7,061 nt of DNA from Planctomycetaceae bacterium (GTDB lineage: Bacteria; Planctomycetota; UBA1135; GCA-002686595): positions 1 to 7,061 of the forward strand of contig JABWBL010000176.1 of NCBI GenBank assembly GCA_013360535.1. The letters run 5' to 3'. Of the stretch, positions 1 through 6,853 are shown piece after piece. The notes beneath the pieces were generated by a model. That model searched no databases, was not told where the DNA came from, and saw only the letters and a program-made list of their open reading frames with translations. Every line of letters begins with the position of its first letter. Positions within the stretch are counted from its first letter, which is position 1. Made by a program: the position numbers and the translations under genes.

Positions 1-1461
1 CACGCGGAGGCGCTCGCGGCCGCTCGACGCGCGCTTGCGCTGGCGGAAGCCGGAGGTGCCGACGAGGGCACGCTCGAGCGCGCGCGCGAGTTCGTGGCGA
101 CCTCGGAGGCGTCGGAGCTGGCGGCGCGGCGCGAGCAGGAGCTGCTCGAGAAGGACCACGAGCTGCGCGAGGCGCTGGTGGAGCTGCGCATCGAGCAGAT
201 CGCGACGATCGGCAACCGGCAGGCCGAGGTCGAGCTCGACCAGCGCTTCGCGAACGCCTTCCGGCAGTACGGCGTCGACCTCGAGGGCTCCGACATCGTT
301 CCGGCGCTCGAGCGCATCCGCGAGCGCGACATCGCGCGCGAGGTCGCGCTCGCGCTCGACGACTGGAGCCGCGTGCGCCGCCGCGTGCACGGCCCGCGCT
401 CGGAGAAGACCGAGAACCTGTACGTGCTCGCGATGGACCTCGACCCCGATCCCGCGCGCATGCGCATGCGCGCGGCGATCTCCGAGGGTGACCTGCCGAC
501 GATGCTCGACCTCGGCGCCCCGCAGAACCTCGCCAAGCTCGACCCGGGCTCGATCTTCGTGCTGAGCGCAGCGTTGTGGGACAGCGGCGCCCCGCAGCGA
601 CCCGCCGTGTACCGCATCTACGACCAGGCCGTGCAGCTGCATCCGGGCGACTACGTGTTGCAGTCGATCGGCGGCACGATCTATCAGGACGTCGGTCGTT
701 TCGAGGCCTCGATGGCCTGCCGCACGGCCGCGCTCGCGCTGCGACCGGACAACCCGACGGCGCGCCTGCGCAACAGCGACGCGCTGTTCTTCCTGGGCCG
801 CCTGACGGAAGCCGAGGGCAGCTACCGCGCGCTCATCGCGCAATTTCCCGAGCACGGCGAAGCCTGGTACTCGTTCGGCCTGTGCCAGCTGCAGCTCGGC
901 GAGTACGACGAGGGGCTGCGTTGTTTCGAGCGCGCGCTCGCGCTGCAGGACAATCCCGACTGGCACCCGGACCTGGTCGCGATGCGCTACTACCTCGGGC
1001 ACATCGGCCGCGAGGAACTGGTCAAGGCCATCCACGCCGAGGTGCAGCCGATCCGACTGATCACGCTGCTCTATCCGCTGCTCGACCATCCTCAGCCCGC
1101 ACGCCGCGACGCGCCGTTCGTGCTCGAGACGCTCGACGAGCAGGCCACGATGTTCGAGGGGCTGGATTGGGTCTTCCTTCCCCGGGCCGTCGCGCTCCTG
1201 CGCATCGGCGACTGGCGGGGAGCCGCGCTCGAGCTGGAAGGCCGCTACGTTCCTCCGACGGCCCTGATCGTGACCCCGGTCGCGATGGACTTCGTGCGCG
1301 GGCTCGTGCAGGCCAAGCTCGGCGAGCGCGAGGCGGCGCGGGAGAGCCACGCCCGCGGCAAGGCGCGCATGGACCAGCTCGTCGGCGGCAACCCCGAGGC
1401 CTGGGAGAGCTCCGACGTCATGCGCTGGCGCCGCGAATGCGAGGCGGCGCTCGGGCTCTGA
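1..1461 (+). CDS. C-terminal part of a TPR protein, probably a Hanks-type Ser/Thr protein kinase (5' end outside window)
   Basis: The reading frame is open from the first base, so the gene begins upstream; 486 residues are visible. The GTG at 94 is an internal valine codon rather than a start, since the frame before it reads as the same Ala/Glu/Arg-rich helix. Residues 1 to about 80 form a charged coiled coil. Residues about 82-127 (including FANAFRQYGVDL and an IRERDIAREVALALDDW stretch) resemble the linker that follows the kinase and transmembrane segment in many planctomycetal Ser/Thr kinases. TPR-like units follow at about 201-251, 252-285 and 286-319, for example LGEYDEGLRCFERALAL. The rest is helical. 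The kinase domain itself is not in the window, so catalysis cannot be judged. TPRs normally mediate protein-protein contact, so this part probably binds substrates or partners. The next gene starts 34 bases after the stop, which suggests an operon. A plain TPR protein without a kinase domain remains possible. Confidence 0.75.
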   Translation, partial: HAEALAAARRALALAEAGGADEGTLERAREFVATSEASELAARREQELLEKDHELREALVELRIEQIATIGNRQAEVELDQRFANAFRQYGVDLEGSDIVPALERIRERDIAREVALALDDWSRVRRRVHGPRSEKTENLYVLAMDLDPDPARMRMRAAISEGDLPTMLDLGAPQNLAKLDPGSIFVLSAALWDSGAPQRPAVYRIYDQAVQLHPGDYVLQSIGGTIYQDVGRFEASMACRTAALALRPDNPTARLRNSDALFFLGRLTEAEGSYRALIAQFPEHGEAWYSFGLCQLQLGEYDEGLRCFERALALQDNPDWHPDLVAMRYYLGHIGREELVKAIHAEVQPIRLITLLYPLLDHPQPARRDAPFVLETLDEQATMFEGLDWVFLPRAVALLRIGDWRGAALELEGRYVPPTALIVTPVAMDFVRGLVQAKLGEREAARESHARGKARMDQLVGGNPEAWESSDVMRWRRECEAALGL

Positions 1462-1495
1462 GCCGCGCGCCCTCGCGAGACCGGACGGACTCGAC

Positions 1496-2818
1496 ATGGC
1501 CGACATCCTCTCGAAGGAGAACTGGCTCAAGCTGACCAACGCCGGCGCCATGAAGACGCGCAGCTCGGCCCTCAAGCGGGTCGATCAGGCGCTGGGCGAG
1601 CACGAGCGCGCGCCGACGCCGGCGAACCTCGAGGCGCTGCGCAGCGCGTTGATGGCCTGGATCCAGACCAAGGGCGCGAACTGGAGGACGGACGCGCGCA
1701 ACCGCTTTGCCGCCGTCGACACGCTCTACCGGCAGGTGATGGACGTGCCGAACCTCGCGCCCACGGCCAAGGAACGGATCGCGCTCTCGCACCTGCGCAA
1801 CGAATCGCGGGCGATCGTCACCGACCTGTTCTGCAACAGGCCGCTCGAATGGCGTCCGGGTTACCTCGAGTCGCTCGCGCTCAAGAAGCGGCAGGAGAAG
1901 GTCACGCTCGCCTACACGGTGGCGAGCACCGCGAAGGACGTGAACACGCTCGTCAAGGCCGCGGGCGGGCGCGGTGCGCCTTCGCCTGAGAGCGCCATCG
2001 AGGGCATGACCAAGGCCTTGCTCCCTGACGACATCGCAAAGGAAGCGAGCGCGTTCCTGTTCAGCAATTCCCGCGGCGCCATGATGGCCTTCGCCGCCGA
2101 AGTGACGCCTTTTCTCGGCGTTTTCACGAGCGGAGGCATGGCGATCTACAACGGCATCTTGACGGTGCGGGCCTCGCACCGCATCTCCAAGGCCGACGAT
2201 CACGTCCAGAACAGCCTGAGCACGGCGGAGCCGCGGCACGCGATCCACGCGATGATCCGGGTGCTCGAGCGCGAGCGCAATGCAGCGGCGGCGAAGTTCG
2301 GAATCGACAGCGCGGCCTTCGGCAGCAAGCTCGCCGGCCTGCTCATGGGTGAAGGAGTGGTGACGAACGCGGCCGTTGGCGTCGCATCGACAGCGGCCAA
2401 GCTCTCGGTCTTCCTGCACTCCTTCGCGCGCGACTACCGCGAGCGAAAGGCCGTCAACCTGATGATGAAGTCCGGTGGCATCCTCGATGGCGCCAAGCTG
2501 TTCGACCTGAGCCCGGTCACCGGCGCCTACATGGTGTGCTGCGTTCCGACCAGCGTGATGGTGAACAGCGTGTTCCAGCGCTTCTACGAGCAAGGCTGGC
2601 GCGGTGACGTCGAATACGCGGTGCTCAAGCACATCCAGCCGCTGCGAGAGCAATCGGCGCGCGTCATTCGCGAACATCGCTTCTGGATTCCCGCGCTGCA
2701 GAACTTCCCCGGCGTGCTCCAACTGAACAAGAAGAAGCTCAAGCAGATGTCGAACAGCGTCGGCAAGTCCGGAATGGAGGGAATCGACAGGAAGGACTTC
2801 TGGGACTGGGATGCGTGA
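1496..2818 (+). CDS. Uncharacterised 440-residue protein with helical N-terminal module and hydrophobic segments
   Basis: I cannot assign a function. ATG 1496 gives a continuous frame with strong G/C third-position bias; only a weak purine stretch (GGACGGAC, 1483-1490) precedes it. The next in-frame ATG, at 1550, has no better ribosome binding site. Residues 1-82 are predicted helical and carry conserved-looking positions: LSKENWLKLTNA at 5-16, RSSALKRVDQAL at 22-33, and a block at 46-80 with LRSALMAWIQTKG, W63, R64, RN 68-69 and a VDTLYRQV end. Hydrophobic, Gly/Ala-rich stretches lie at 194-225, 279-306 and 339-360, each short or weak for a transmembrane helix. The C-terminal part (336-400) has LFDLSPVTGAYMVCC, GW 367-368, VEYAVLKHIQP and IREHRFWI. 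There is no signal peptide. From memory, similar proteins occur as hypothetical proteins in several phyla, which I could not verify. Its position just after the kinase-type TPR gene suggests a partner or substrate, which is inference. Confidence 0.85.
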   Translation: MADILSKENWLKLTNAGAMKTRSSALKRVDQALGEHERAPTPANLEALRSALMAWIQTKGANWRTDARNRFAAVDTLYRQVMDVPNLAPTAKERIALSHLRNESRAIVTDLFCNRPLEWRPGYLESLALKKRQEKVTLAYTVASTAKDVNTLVKAAGGRGAPSPESAIEGMTKALLPDDIAKEASAFLFSNSRGAMMAFAAEVTPFLGVFTSGGMAIYNGILTVRASHRISKADDHVQNSLSTAEPRHAIHAMIRVLERERNAAAAKFGIDSAAFGSKLAGLLMGEGVVTNAAVGVASTAAKLSVFLHSFARDYRERKAVNLMMKSGGILDGAKLFDLSPVTGAYMVCCVPTSVMVNSVFQRFYEQGWRGDVEYAVLKHIQPLREQSARVIREHRFWIPALQNFPGVLQLNKKKLKQMSNSVGKSGMEGIDRKDFWDWDA

Positions 2819-2932
2819 GCGGCGCCCCGGACTGCGACGGCGGCGAGAGCCTGGCTTCCGCGACCGGTGCGGGGGCGGCCCGTGGAGTCGTGAAAACAAG
2901 GTCTGGCGTAGCCGGGGGAAACGGACGAGGAT

Positions 2933-2937
2933 AGGGG
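2933..2937 (+). promoter_or_regulatory. Ribosome binding site of the small anchored protein gene
   Basis: AGGGG lies 7 bases before the ATG at 2945, a normal Shine-Dalgarno spacing. It supports the small gene downstream as real and fixes its start. A GAGG at 2927-2930 is too far away to be the better choice. Confidence 0.6.
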
Positions 2938-2944
2938 CGTCGAA

Positions 2945-3319
2945 ATGAAGCGGATCGCCCAGCTCCTGAACTTGCTCGCCCTGCTCGCGCTCATCGCGCT
3001 CGCCGGGCCGCGGCTCGAGCAGGCGGCGATCGAGGCGGAGCTTCTCGAGCGCACGGTCGCCGAGGAACGGAGCTGTGGGTTCGCCCACGAGACGCCGCTG
3101 TGCCTTTCGCCGGCGGAGCCTGCCGGTCCCGGCGGCGCCCGCAAGGAAACTGGCGAGCGCGAGCTCGGTGAGACCGACGGGGAACCCGAGCGTCTGGCGC
3201 CGCTTCCGCCGGACGCGGGTGCGAATTCCGATGACGAGCGCCCGGCGAGCCTCGCGGGCATCCGCCAGCCGCACTTGCGCGTCAACGGTTCCGCGGACGC
3301 GTTCGGCGCGCGCTGCTGA
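2945..3319 (+). CDS. Small membrane-anchored or secreted protein of unknown function (124 aa)
   Basis: The product begins MKRIAQ followed by a hydrophobic, leucine/alanine-rich segment at residues 7-21 (LLNLLALLALIALAG), which is either an uncleaved N-terminal anchor or a signal peptide. No lipobox cysteine follows, so it is not an evident lipoprotein. Residues 23-42 form a short acidic helix (LEQAAIEAELLERTVAEE). The remainder is rich in Pro, Glu, Gly and Asp and probably unstructured outside the cytoplasm. Cysteines are at 44, 53 and 124; the first two could form a disulfide. An AGGGG ribosome binding site, the positively charged start plus hydrophobic segment, and mostly G/C third codon positions argue for a real gene. 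I recognise no family. The C-terminal half is low in complexity, so its conservation is uncertain. It stands 126 bases after the preceding gene and may have its own promoter, but I see no good -35/-10 pair. Confidence 0.6.
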   Translation: MKRIAQLLNLLALLALIALAGPRLEQAAIEAELLERTVAEERSCGFAHETPLCLSPAEPAGPGGARKETGERELGETDGEPERLAPLPPDAGANSDDERPASLAGIRQPHLRVNGSADAFGARC

Positions 3320-3537
3320 CGAAGTCGAGCTTCACGGCCCTTCGGCCGGCGTTGGCTCTTGTTCGCCGCCGGCCTCGCCCGATCGCTCGAGCTCCATCCT
3401 TCGCGATGGCCCTCGTGCGCCGCGGGTCGCGCGCTCACGCCGCAGGGCGCGAGCGCCCCGCCTGTGCTGAATCGAACTTCGTCCTGCCGGAATCGAGCGC
3501 ACGAATCGCTCCCGGCCCGTCCACGAAAGCGCATCCG
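3320..3537. other. Non-coding stretch between the small anchored protein and the mini-TPR gene
   Basis: This 218-base gap holds no convincing gene, terminator or promoter. The frame of the downstream TPR gene stays open back to a TTG at 3352 and an ATG at 3406, but the translation there is arginine/proline-rich and lacks domain character. I therefore read it as leader sequence rather than as an N-terminal extension. Confidence 0.5.
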
Positions 3538-3840
3538 ATGACTCCTTTTCTCGACTGGGTTTTCCGCCGCAACGGCGCCACCATCGACTCCGCCTCGCTC
3601 GAGCGACAGATCGAGCTCGCGCGCTCGCTGGCCCGCGAGGGCCGCGAGCACGAGGCCTCGCGCGCCTACTCCGACCTCCGTCGCAAGCACGAGTCGCTCG
3701 AGATCCTGCTCGAGCACGCCGCGTTGCAGCTCGAGCTCGGCGACCACTTCGGCGCCGCTTCTTCCGCCACGCGCGCGCTGGAGCTCTCCCCGGGCAACCC
3801 CAAGGCCCAGCAGATCCGCGACGCAGTCTTGCGTCACTGA
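3538..3840 (+). CDS. Small TPR-repeat protein (100 aa)
   Basis: ATG 3538 gives MTPFLDWVFRRNG followed by two tandem helical repeats. The first (about residues 18-50) reads ARSLAREGREHEASRAYSDL. The second (about 51-90) contains LELGDHFGAASSATRALEL and then SPGNPKA, a close match to the TPR consensus with the Gly at turn one, Ala at position 20 and Pro at position 32. The chain is almost only these two repeats, with no signal peptide or membrane segment, so it is probably a cytoplasmic adaptor or part of a larger TPR assembly. The partner is unknown. Earlier in-frame starts (TTG 3352, ATG 3406) would add up to 62 Arg/Pro-rich residues without domain features. The Shine-Dalgarno before 3538 is weak (ACGAAAG), so the start is likely but not proven. 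A strong hairpin 21 bases after the stop ends the unit. Confidence 0.72.
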   Translation: MTPFLDWVFRRNGATIDSASLERQIELARSLAREGREHEASRAYSDLRRKHESLEILLEHAALQLELGDHFGAASSATRALELSPGNPKAQQIRDAVLRH

Positions 3841-3860
3841 GAGCAGCCCCCGCCGCAGCA

Positions 3861-3904
3861 CCGCGGGCCCGCCGTCGCCTCCCCGAGGCCCGGCGGGCCT
3901 GCGG
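3861..3904 (+). terminator. Strong hairpin, probable transcription terminator of the TPR gene
   Basis: The arms 3861-3874 (CCGCGGGCCCGCCG) and 3891-3904 (CGGCGGGCCTGCGG) pair over 14 base pairs with a single G-U. Inside the 16-base loop, GCCTC (3877-3881) and GAGGC (3885-3889) form a further 5-bp stem with a CCC triloop. It begins 21 bases after the TPR gene stop. The bases after it (TCTGTCGTCC) are only moderately T-rich, so it is a weak fit to a classical intrinsic terminator. It could equally stabilise the 3' end of the mRNA. Confidence 0.65.
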
Positions 3905-3949
3905 TCTGTCGTCCCCGGCTCGGGAATCCGCTCGAACGCGATGAAGTCC

Positions 3950-3978
3950 GTGACTGCCCGACGCGGGCTCACTATCGA
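3950..3978 (+). promoter_or_regulatory. Weak candidate sigma70-type promoter upstream of the delta-60 gene
   Basis: GTGACT (3950-3955) and TATCGA (3973-3978) are separated by exactly 17 bases, between a terminator-like hairpin and the secreted-protein gene, where a promoter is expected. The match is partial (4 of 6 and 3 of 6 to the consensus), so this is a candidate only. It would give a leader of roughly 95 bases. Confidence 0.2.
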
Positions 3979-4067
3979 GGAGGTCCTGCGGGCGACACGC
4001 ACTCGTCCGCGACGACATCCAGCGTTCTCCAGACCGACCTTTTCCCGCCGCGGCGCTTCCCGGCGCC

Positions 4068-4072
4068 GGAGG
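4068..4072 (+). promoter_or_regulatory. Ribosome binding site fixing the start of the delta-60 protein
   Basis: A full GGAGG lies 6 bases before ATG 4079. It decides the start over the upstream in-frame ATG at 3941, whose 46 extra residues are Arg-rich and would bury the signal peptide. CGGCGC (4051-4056) and GCGCCG (4063-4068) can form a 6-bp hairpin whose right arm touches the first G of the site. Confidence 0.85.
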
Positions 4073-4078
4073 TACTGC

Positions 4079-6793
4079 ATGGTCCGCTTCGCTCGTGCGC
4101 TGGCAACAGCGCTGATCTCTGCCCTTTCCGTCGTGAGCGCGGCCGCACAGGACGGCGCCAACGACCCGACGTTCCACACGCTCGACGACGGCATGTTTGG
4201 AAGCGGCGCGGCCGGAGCGAGTTCCTATTCGGCGGTCCAGACTGGCGTGATCCAGCCGGATGGGCGCGTGTGGATCGCCGGAGGGTTCTCGCTGCTCCAC
4301 GGTTCGCCGCGGCCGGCCATCGCCCGGGTCGACGTGGACGGCGCTTACGACTCGAGCTTCTCGCCGGGCGCCGGGGTCACCGGGTTGGGCAATCCCTATT
4401 ACGTCCAGGCGGCGCGCAGGCAGCCCGACGGCCGCGTGTTGATCGCCGGCCGGTTCGATCACTACGACGGGCAGCCGCGCTCGAACGTCGCGCGGGTGCT
4501 GGCCAACGGCGCCGTCGATCCGAGCTTCGTGCCGCCGACCCTCGGAATCCTGAACGCGATGGCCTTGCAGCCCGACGGGCGCGTGATCGTCGCCGGGCAG
4601 TTCTCCATCGTCGAAGGTGAGCGCCGCGCGCAGCTCGCTCGCCTGAATGCCGACGGCACCCTCGACTTGAGCTTCAACCCCGGGGAAGGTCCCGGCGGAG
4701 TGCCGGAGCCCGAGGTGAGCGCTGTCGAGGTGCAACCCGACGGCCGCATTCTCGTCGGCGGCCACTTCCGGCGCATGAATGGCGTGACGCGCTGGCGCAT
4801 CGCGCGCCTGATGCCGGACGGAAGCCTCGATGCGAGCTTCGACCCCGGCACGGGTTTCGATTCCTACGTCTCGGCGCTCGCGGTGCAGCCCGACGGCGCA
4901 GTGATCGTGGCCGGTGACTTCTTCTCCATCAACGGCACCAGCGCGATGCACCTCGCGCGCCTGCTGTCGACAGGAGCGGTCGATCCGCTCTTCAACGCCG
5001 GCGCAGGCACCAATTACGCGGCGGGTTTCGTGCGGCTCCAGCCGGATGGCAAGGCGCTGATCGGCGGTCCCTTCACCACTTGCGGTGGCGCCCCGCGCGC
5101 CGGCATCGCACGGCTCAACACGGACGGCTCGAACGACGCGAGTTTCGATCCCGGTCTCGGGCTCGTCGGAACGCCCCGCGACGCGTTGCCGCTCGGGAAT
5201 GGCCAGCACATCCTCGTGGGCAATTTCACGCGTGTCGACGGCGCCGCGCGCGGCGGCTTCGCTCGACTGAACGCCGATGGTTCTCACGACCTGACCTACA
5301 ACCCCGGCCGTGGGCCGGACGCCGCGGTCCGAGCCGCTGCGGTCCGCCCGGACGGGAAGTGGCTGATCGCCGGCGAATTCCTCAGCTACGACGACATTCC
5401 CTGCAATCGGATCGCTCGCCTGAACGCGGATGGGAGCTTCGACACGAGCTTCACGCCCGGCGGAGGTCCCAACGGCTCGATCACTCGAATCCGCATGCTG
5501 CCGGACGGCGGGGCGTTCGTGGTCGGGACTTTCTCGCTCTACGACGGCCTCGCGCGCCGCACGTTCGCGAAGGTCGATGCGCAAGGTGCGCTCGACATGA
5601 GCTTCGACCCGGGCACGGGAGTTCTCGGCCACGTGCAGGACCTGCTGGTGCAACGCGATGGGAAGGTCGTCATCGCCGGGTTCTTCACGCAATACAACGG
5701 CGTCGCGACGAAGTGCGTCGCACGTTTGCTCCCCGACGGCCAGCTCGACCCGAGCTTCAATGTCGGCGCCGGTTCGCCTGGTGTGGTGCAGCATCTGGCG
5801 AGACAACCGGACGGGAAGCTGCTCGTGTACGGCGCGTTCTCCGAGTTCAACGGCGTGCCGCGCGAGCGCATCGCTCGCCTGAATCCCGATGGCAGCGTCG
5901 ACCTGAGCTTCGACGTCGGCTTCGGACCGAGCGGATACGTCCAGGCCATGGTGGTGGAGGCCAACGGCACGATCCTGATCGGCGGGAGCTTCACCCACTT
6001 CGATGGACTGTTCCGACCCAGCCTCGTCCGCCTGCTCAGCGACGGCAGCGTGGACCCGGCGGGTTTCGCCGTTCCAAACACCGGCTCCAACGTCGTCGGC
6101 ATCGAGCCGCAGCTCGACTCCTCGGTGCTGCTGCACGGCGCCTTCTCGAGCATCAACGGCGTCCAGCGCCGCGGCATCGCGCGGGCCTTCCAGAACGGAA
6201 CCCTCGACGCCAGCTTCGACCCGGGCTCCGGCACCGACGGTTTCATCTTCGCGAGCGCGCGCCAGCCCGGCGGTGACCTGCTCGTCGCCGGCAGTTTCAC
6301 GCAGTACGACGGAGCCGTGCGGCACCGCATCGCGCGCGTGAAGCTCGCGTGGCTCGATTGGGTGAACTACTGCACGGCCGGCGTGTCGAGCACGGGCTGC
6401 GTGCCGAGCGTGAGCGCGAGCGGCAGCGCGAGCGTGGGTGCGACGAGCGGTTTCACGCTCTCCGTGCAGAATGTCGACGGGAACCGGCAGGGGCTCGTCT
6501 TCTACGCGCTCGGTGGACGCGTGAGCGTGCCGCTGGCGCCGACGAGCTCGAGCTCCTACTGCGTGCTCGGCCCGGTGCAGCGCACCGCCGTGCAAGGCTC
6601 GGGCGGAACGCCGGGCGCCTGCAACGGCTCGCTGCAGCTCGACTGGCTCGACTACGTCGCCAACCACCCCGGCGCCGTCGGCGCACCGTTCCACGCGGGC
6701 GTCCGCGTGCAGGCGCAAGGCTGGTACCGCGATCCGGCCGCACCCAAGGGCGTGACGCTGAGCGACGCGCTCGAGTTCATCACGGTGCCCTGA
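4079..6793 (+). CDS. Secreted delta-60 repeat (DUF5122-type) beta-propeller-like protein with planctomycetal C-terminal domain
   Basis: The 904-residue product has a signal peptide at 1-24 (VRFARALATALISALSVVSA core, AAA or AAAQ cleavage before DGANDPTF). Fourteen repeats of about 51 residues span 57-756, with the pattern QPDGRVLIAGxF, then NGxxRxxIARLNxDGSxDxSF, then DPGxG. This is the delta-60 repeat (TIGR02608, Pfam DUF5122), generally thought to build beta-propellers. Residues 759-904 form a separate domain with cysteines 765, 774, 828 and 848, an FYALGG motif, QRTAVQGSGG, GWYRDP and LSDALEF. I know this domain from the C-termini of many exported planctomycetal proteins. There is no transmembrane anchor or PEP-CTERM-type tail. 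The function is unknown: the protein is most likely an extracellular or periplasmic binding or structural protein, and an enzymatic role has no support. Repeats 7, 12 and 13 have lost the PDG motif. Two units flank it: a hairpin upstream and a clear terminator downstream make it monocistronic. Confidence 0.93.
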   Translation: MVRFARALATALISALSVVSAAAQDGANDPTFHTLDDGMFGSGAAGASSYSAVQTGVIQPDGRVWIAGGFSLLHGSPRPAIARVDVDGAYDSSFSPGAGVTGLGNPYYVQAARRQPDGRVLIAGRFDHYDGQPRSNVARVLANGAVDPSFVPPTLGILNAMALQPDGRVIVAGQFSIVEGERRAQLARLNADGTLDLSFNPGEGPGGVPEPEVSAVEVQPDGRILVGGHFRRMNGVTRWRIARLMPDGSLDASFDPGTGFDSYVSALAVQPDGAVIVAGDFFSINGTSAMHLARLLSTGAVDPLFNAGAGTNYAAGFVRLQPDGKALIGGPFTTCGGAPRAGIARLNTDGSNDASFDPGLGLVGTPRDALPLGNGQHILVGNFTRVDGAARGGFARLNADGSHDLTYNPGRGPDAAVRAAAVRPDGKWLIAGEFLSYDDIPCNRIARLNADGSFDTSFTPGGGPNGSITRIRMLPDGGAFVVGTFSLYDGLARRTFAKVDAQGALDMSFDPGTGVLGHVQDLLVQRDGKVVIAGFFTQYNGVATKCVARLLPDGQLDPSFNVGAGSPGVVQHLARQPDGKLLVYGAFSEFNGVPRERIARLNPDGSVDLSFDVGFGPSGYVQAMVVEANGTILIGGSFTHFDGLFRPSLVRLLSDGSVDPAGFAVPNTGSNVVGIEPQLDSSVLLHGAFSSINGVQRRGIARAFQNGTLDASFDPGSGTDGFIFASARQPGGDLLVAGSFTQYDGAVRHRIARVKLAWLDWVNYCTAGVSSTGCVPSVSASGSASVGATSGFTLSVQNVDGNRQGLVFYALGGRVSVPLAPTSSSSYCVLGPVQRTAVQGSGGTPGACNGSLQLDWLDYVANHPGAVGAPFHAGVRVQAQGWYRDPAAPKGVTLSDALEFITVP
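4247..6346 (+). repeat. Array of 14 delta-60 repeats encoded in one gene
   Basis: Unit starts in protein residues are 57, 113, 162, 217, 268, 319, 371, 421, 472, 523, 574, 625, 676 and 727. Lengths are 56, 49, 55, 51, 51, 52, 50, then 51 for each of the next six. The last unit is a half repeat that stops after HRIARVKL. The length variation falls in the loop after the DPGxG turn. At DNA level the units are clearly diverged, with no long identical blocks, so the array is old rather than freshly amplified. Confidence 0.9.
6353..6790 (+). other. Planctomycetal four-cysteine C-terminal domain of the delta-60 protein
   Basis: This segment encodes residues 759-904, with no resemblance to the repeats. 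The order of landmarks is LDWVNYC, GC, an FxLSV strand, GLVFYALGG, YCVLGPVQRT, SGG, ACNGS, a DW-LDYV helix, GVRVQAQGWYRDP and LSDALEF. The recurring domain I recall usually ends in a Cys-Pro; here the end is ITVP, which leaves an even set of four cysteines for two disulfides. It may be a surface retention or secretion module, but this is inference from its repeated C-terminal position. Confidence 0.6.
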
Positions 6794-6808
6794 CCCGGCT
6801 CGCGAGCG

Positions 6809-6853
6809 CGCCGCGGGGCTCTCCGGGAAGCCGGAGGGCCCCGCGGGCGTTTT
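6809..6853 (+). terminator. Intrinsic terminator after the delta-60 gene
   Basis: Starting 15 bases after the stop codon, 6811-6826 (CCGCGGGGCTCTCCGG) pairs with 6831-6846 (CCGGAGGGCCCCGCGG) over 16 base pairs with one G-U and a GAAG loop. Two further pairs (6809-6810 with 6848-6849) lie beyond one bulged G. TTTT at 6850-6853 follows directly. Stem, small loop and T tract fit a rho-independent terminator. Confidence 0.88.

Noticed and set aside
2819..2944. Possible terminator after the uncharacterised 440-residue gene (CGCCCC and GGGGCG arms)
   Set aside because: The arms are six bases with a long loop and no T tract follows. Such pairings are frequent by chance at this GC content.
3352..3537. 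Upstream starts of the small TPR gene (TTG 3352, ATG 3406), which give similar MALVRR beginnings 54 bases apart
   Set aside because: The similarity spans about 18 bases with mismatches and could be chance. The added residues are Arg/Pro-rich and carry no domain.
3941..4078. 46-residue N-terminal extension of the delta-60 protein from ATG 3941
   Set aside because: The extension is Arg-rich and would precede the signal peptide. GGAGG six bases before ATG 4079 marks the real start.
1418..4194. Overlapping long minus-strand frames (1418-3274 and 2584-4194)
   Set aside because: They lie opposite well-supported genes and cross intergenic gaps and a terminator hairpin. Their translations are Arg-rich and low in complexity, as expected for antisense frames in GC-rich DNA.
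5080..6276. 398-codon plus-strand frame inside the delta-60 gene
   Set aside because: Its composition is Arg/His/Pro-rich, typical of an out-of-frame reading of the repeats. It has no ribosome binding site or recognisable domain.
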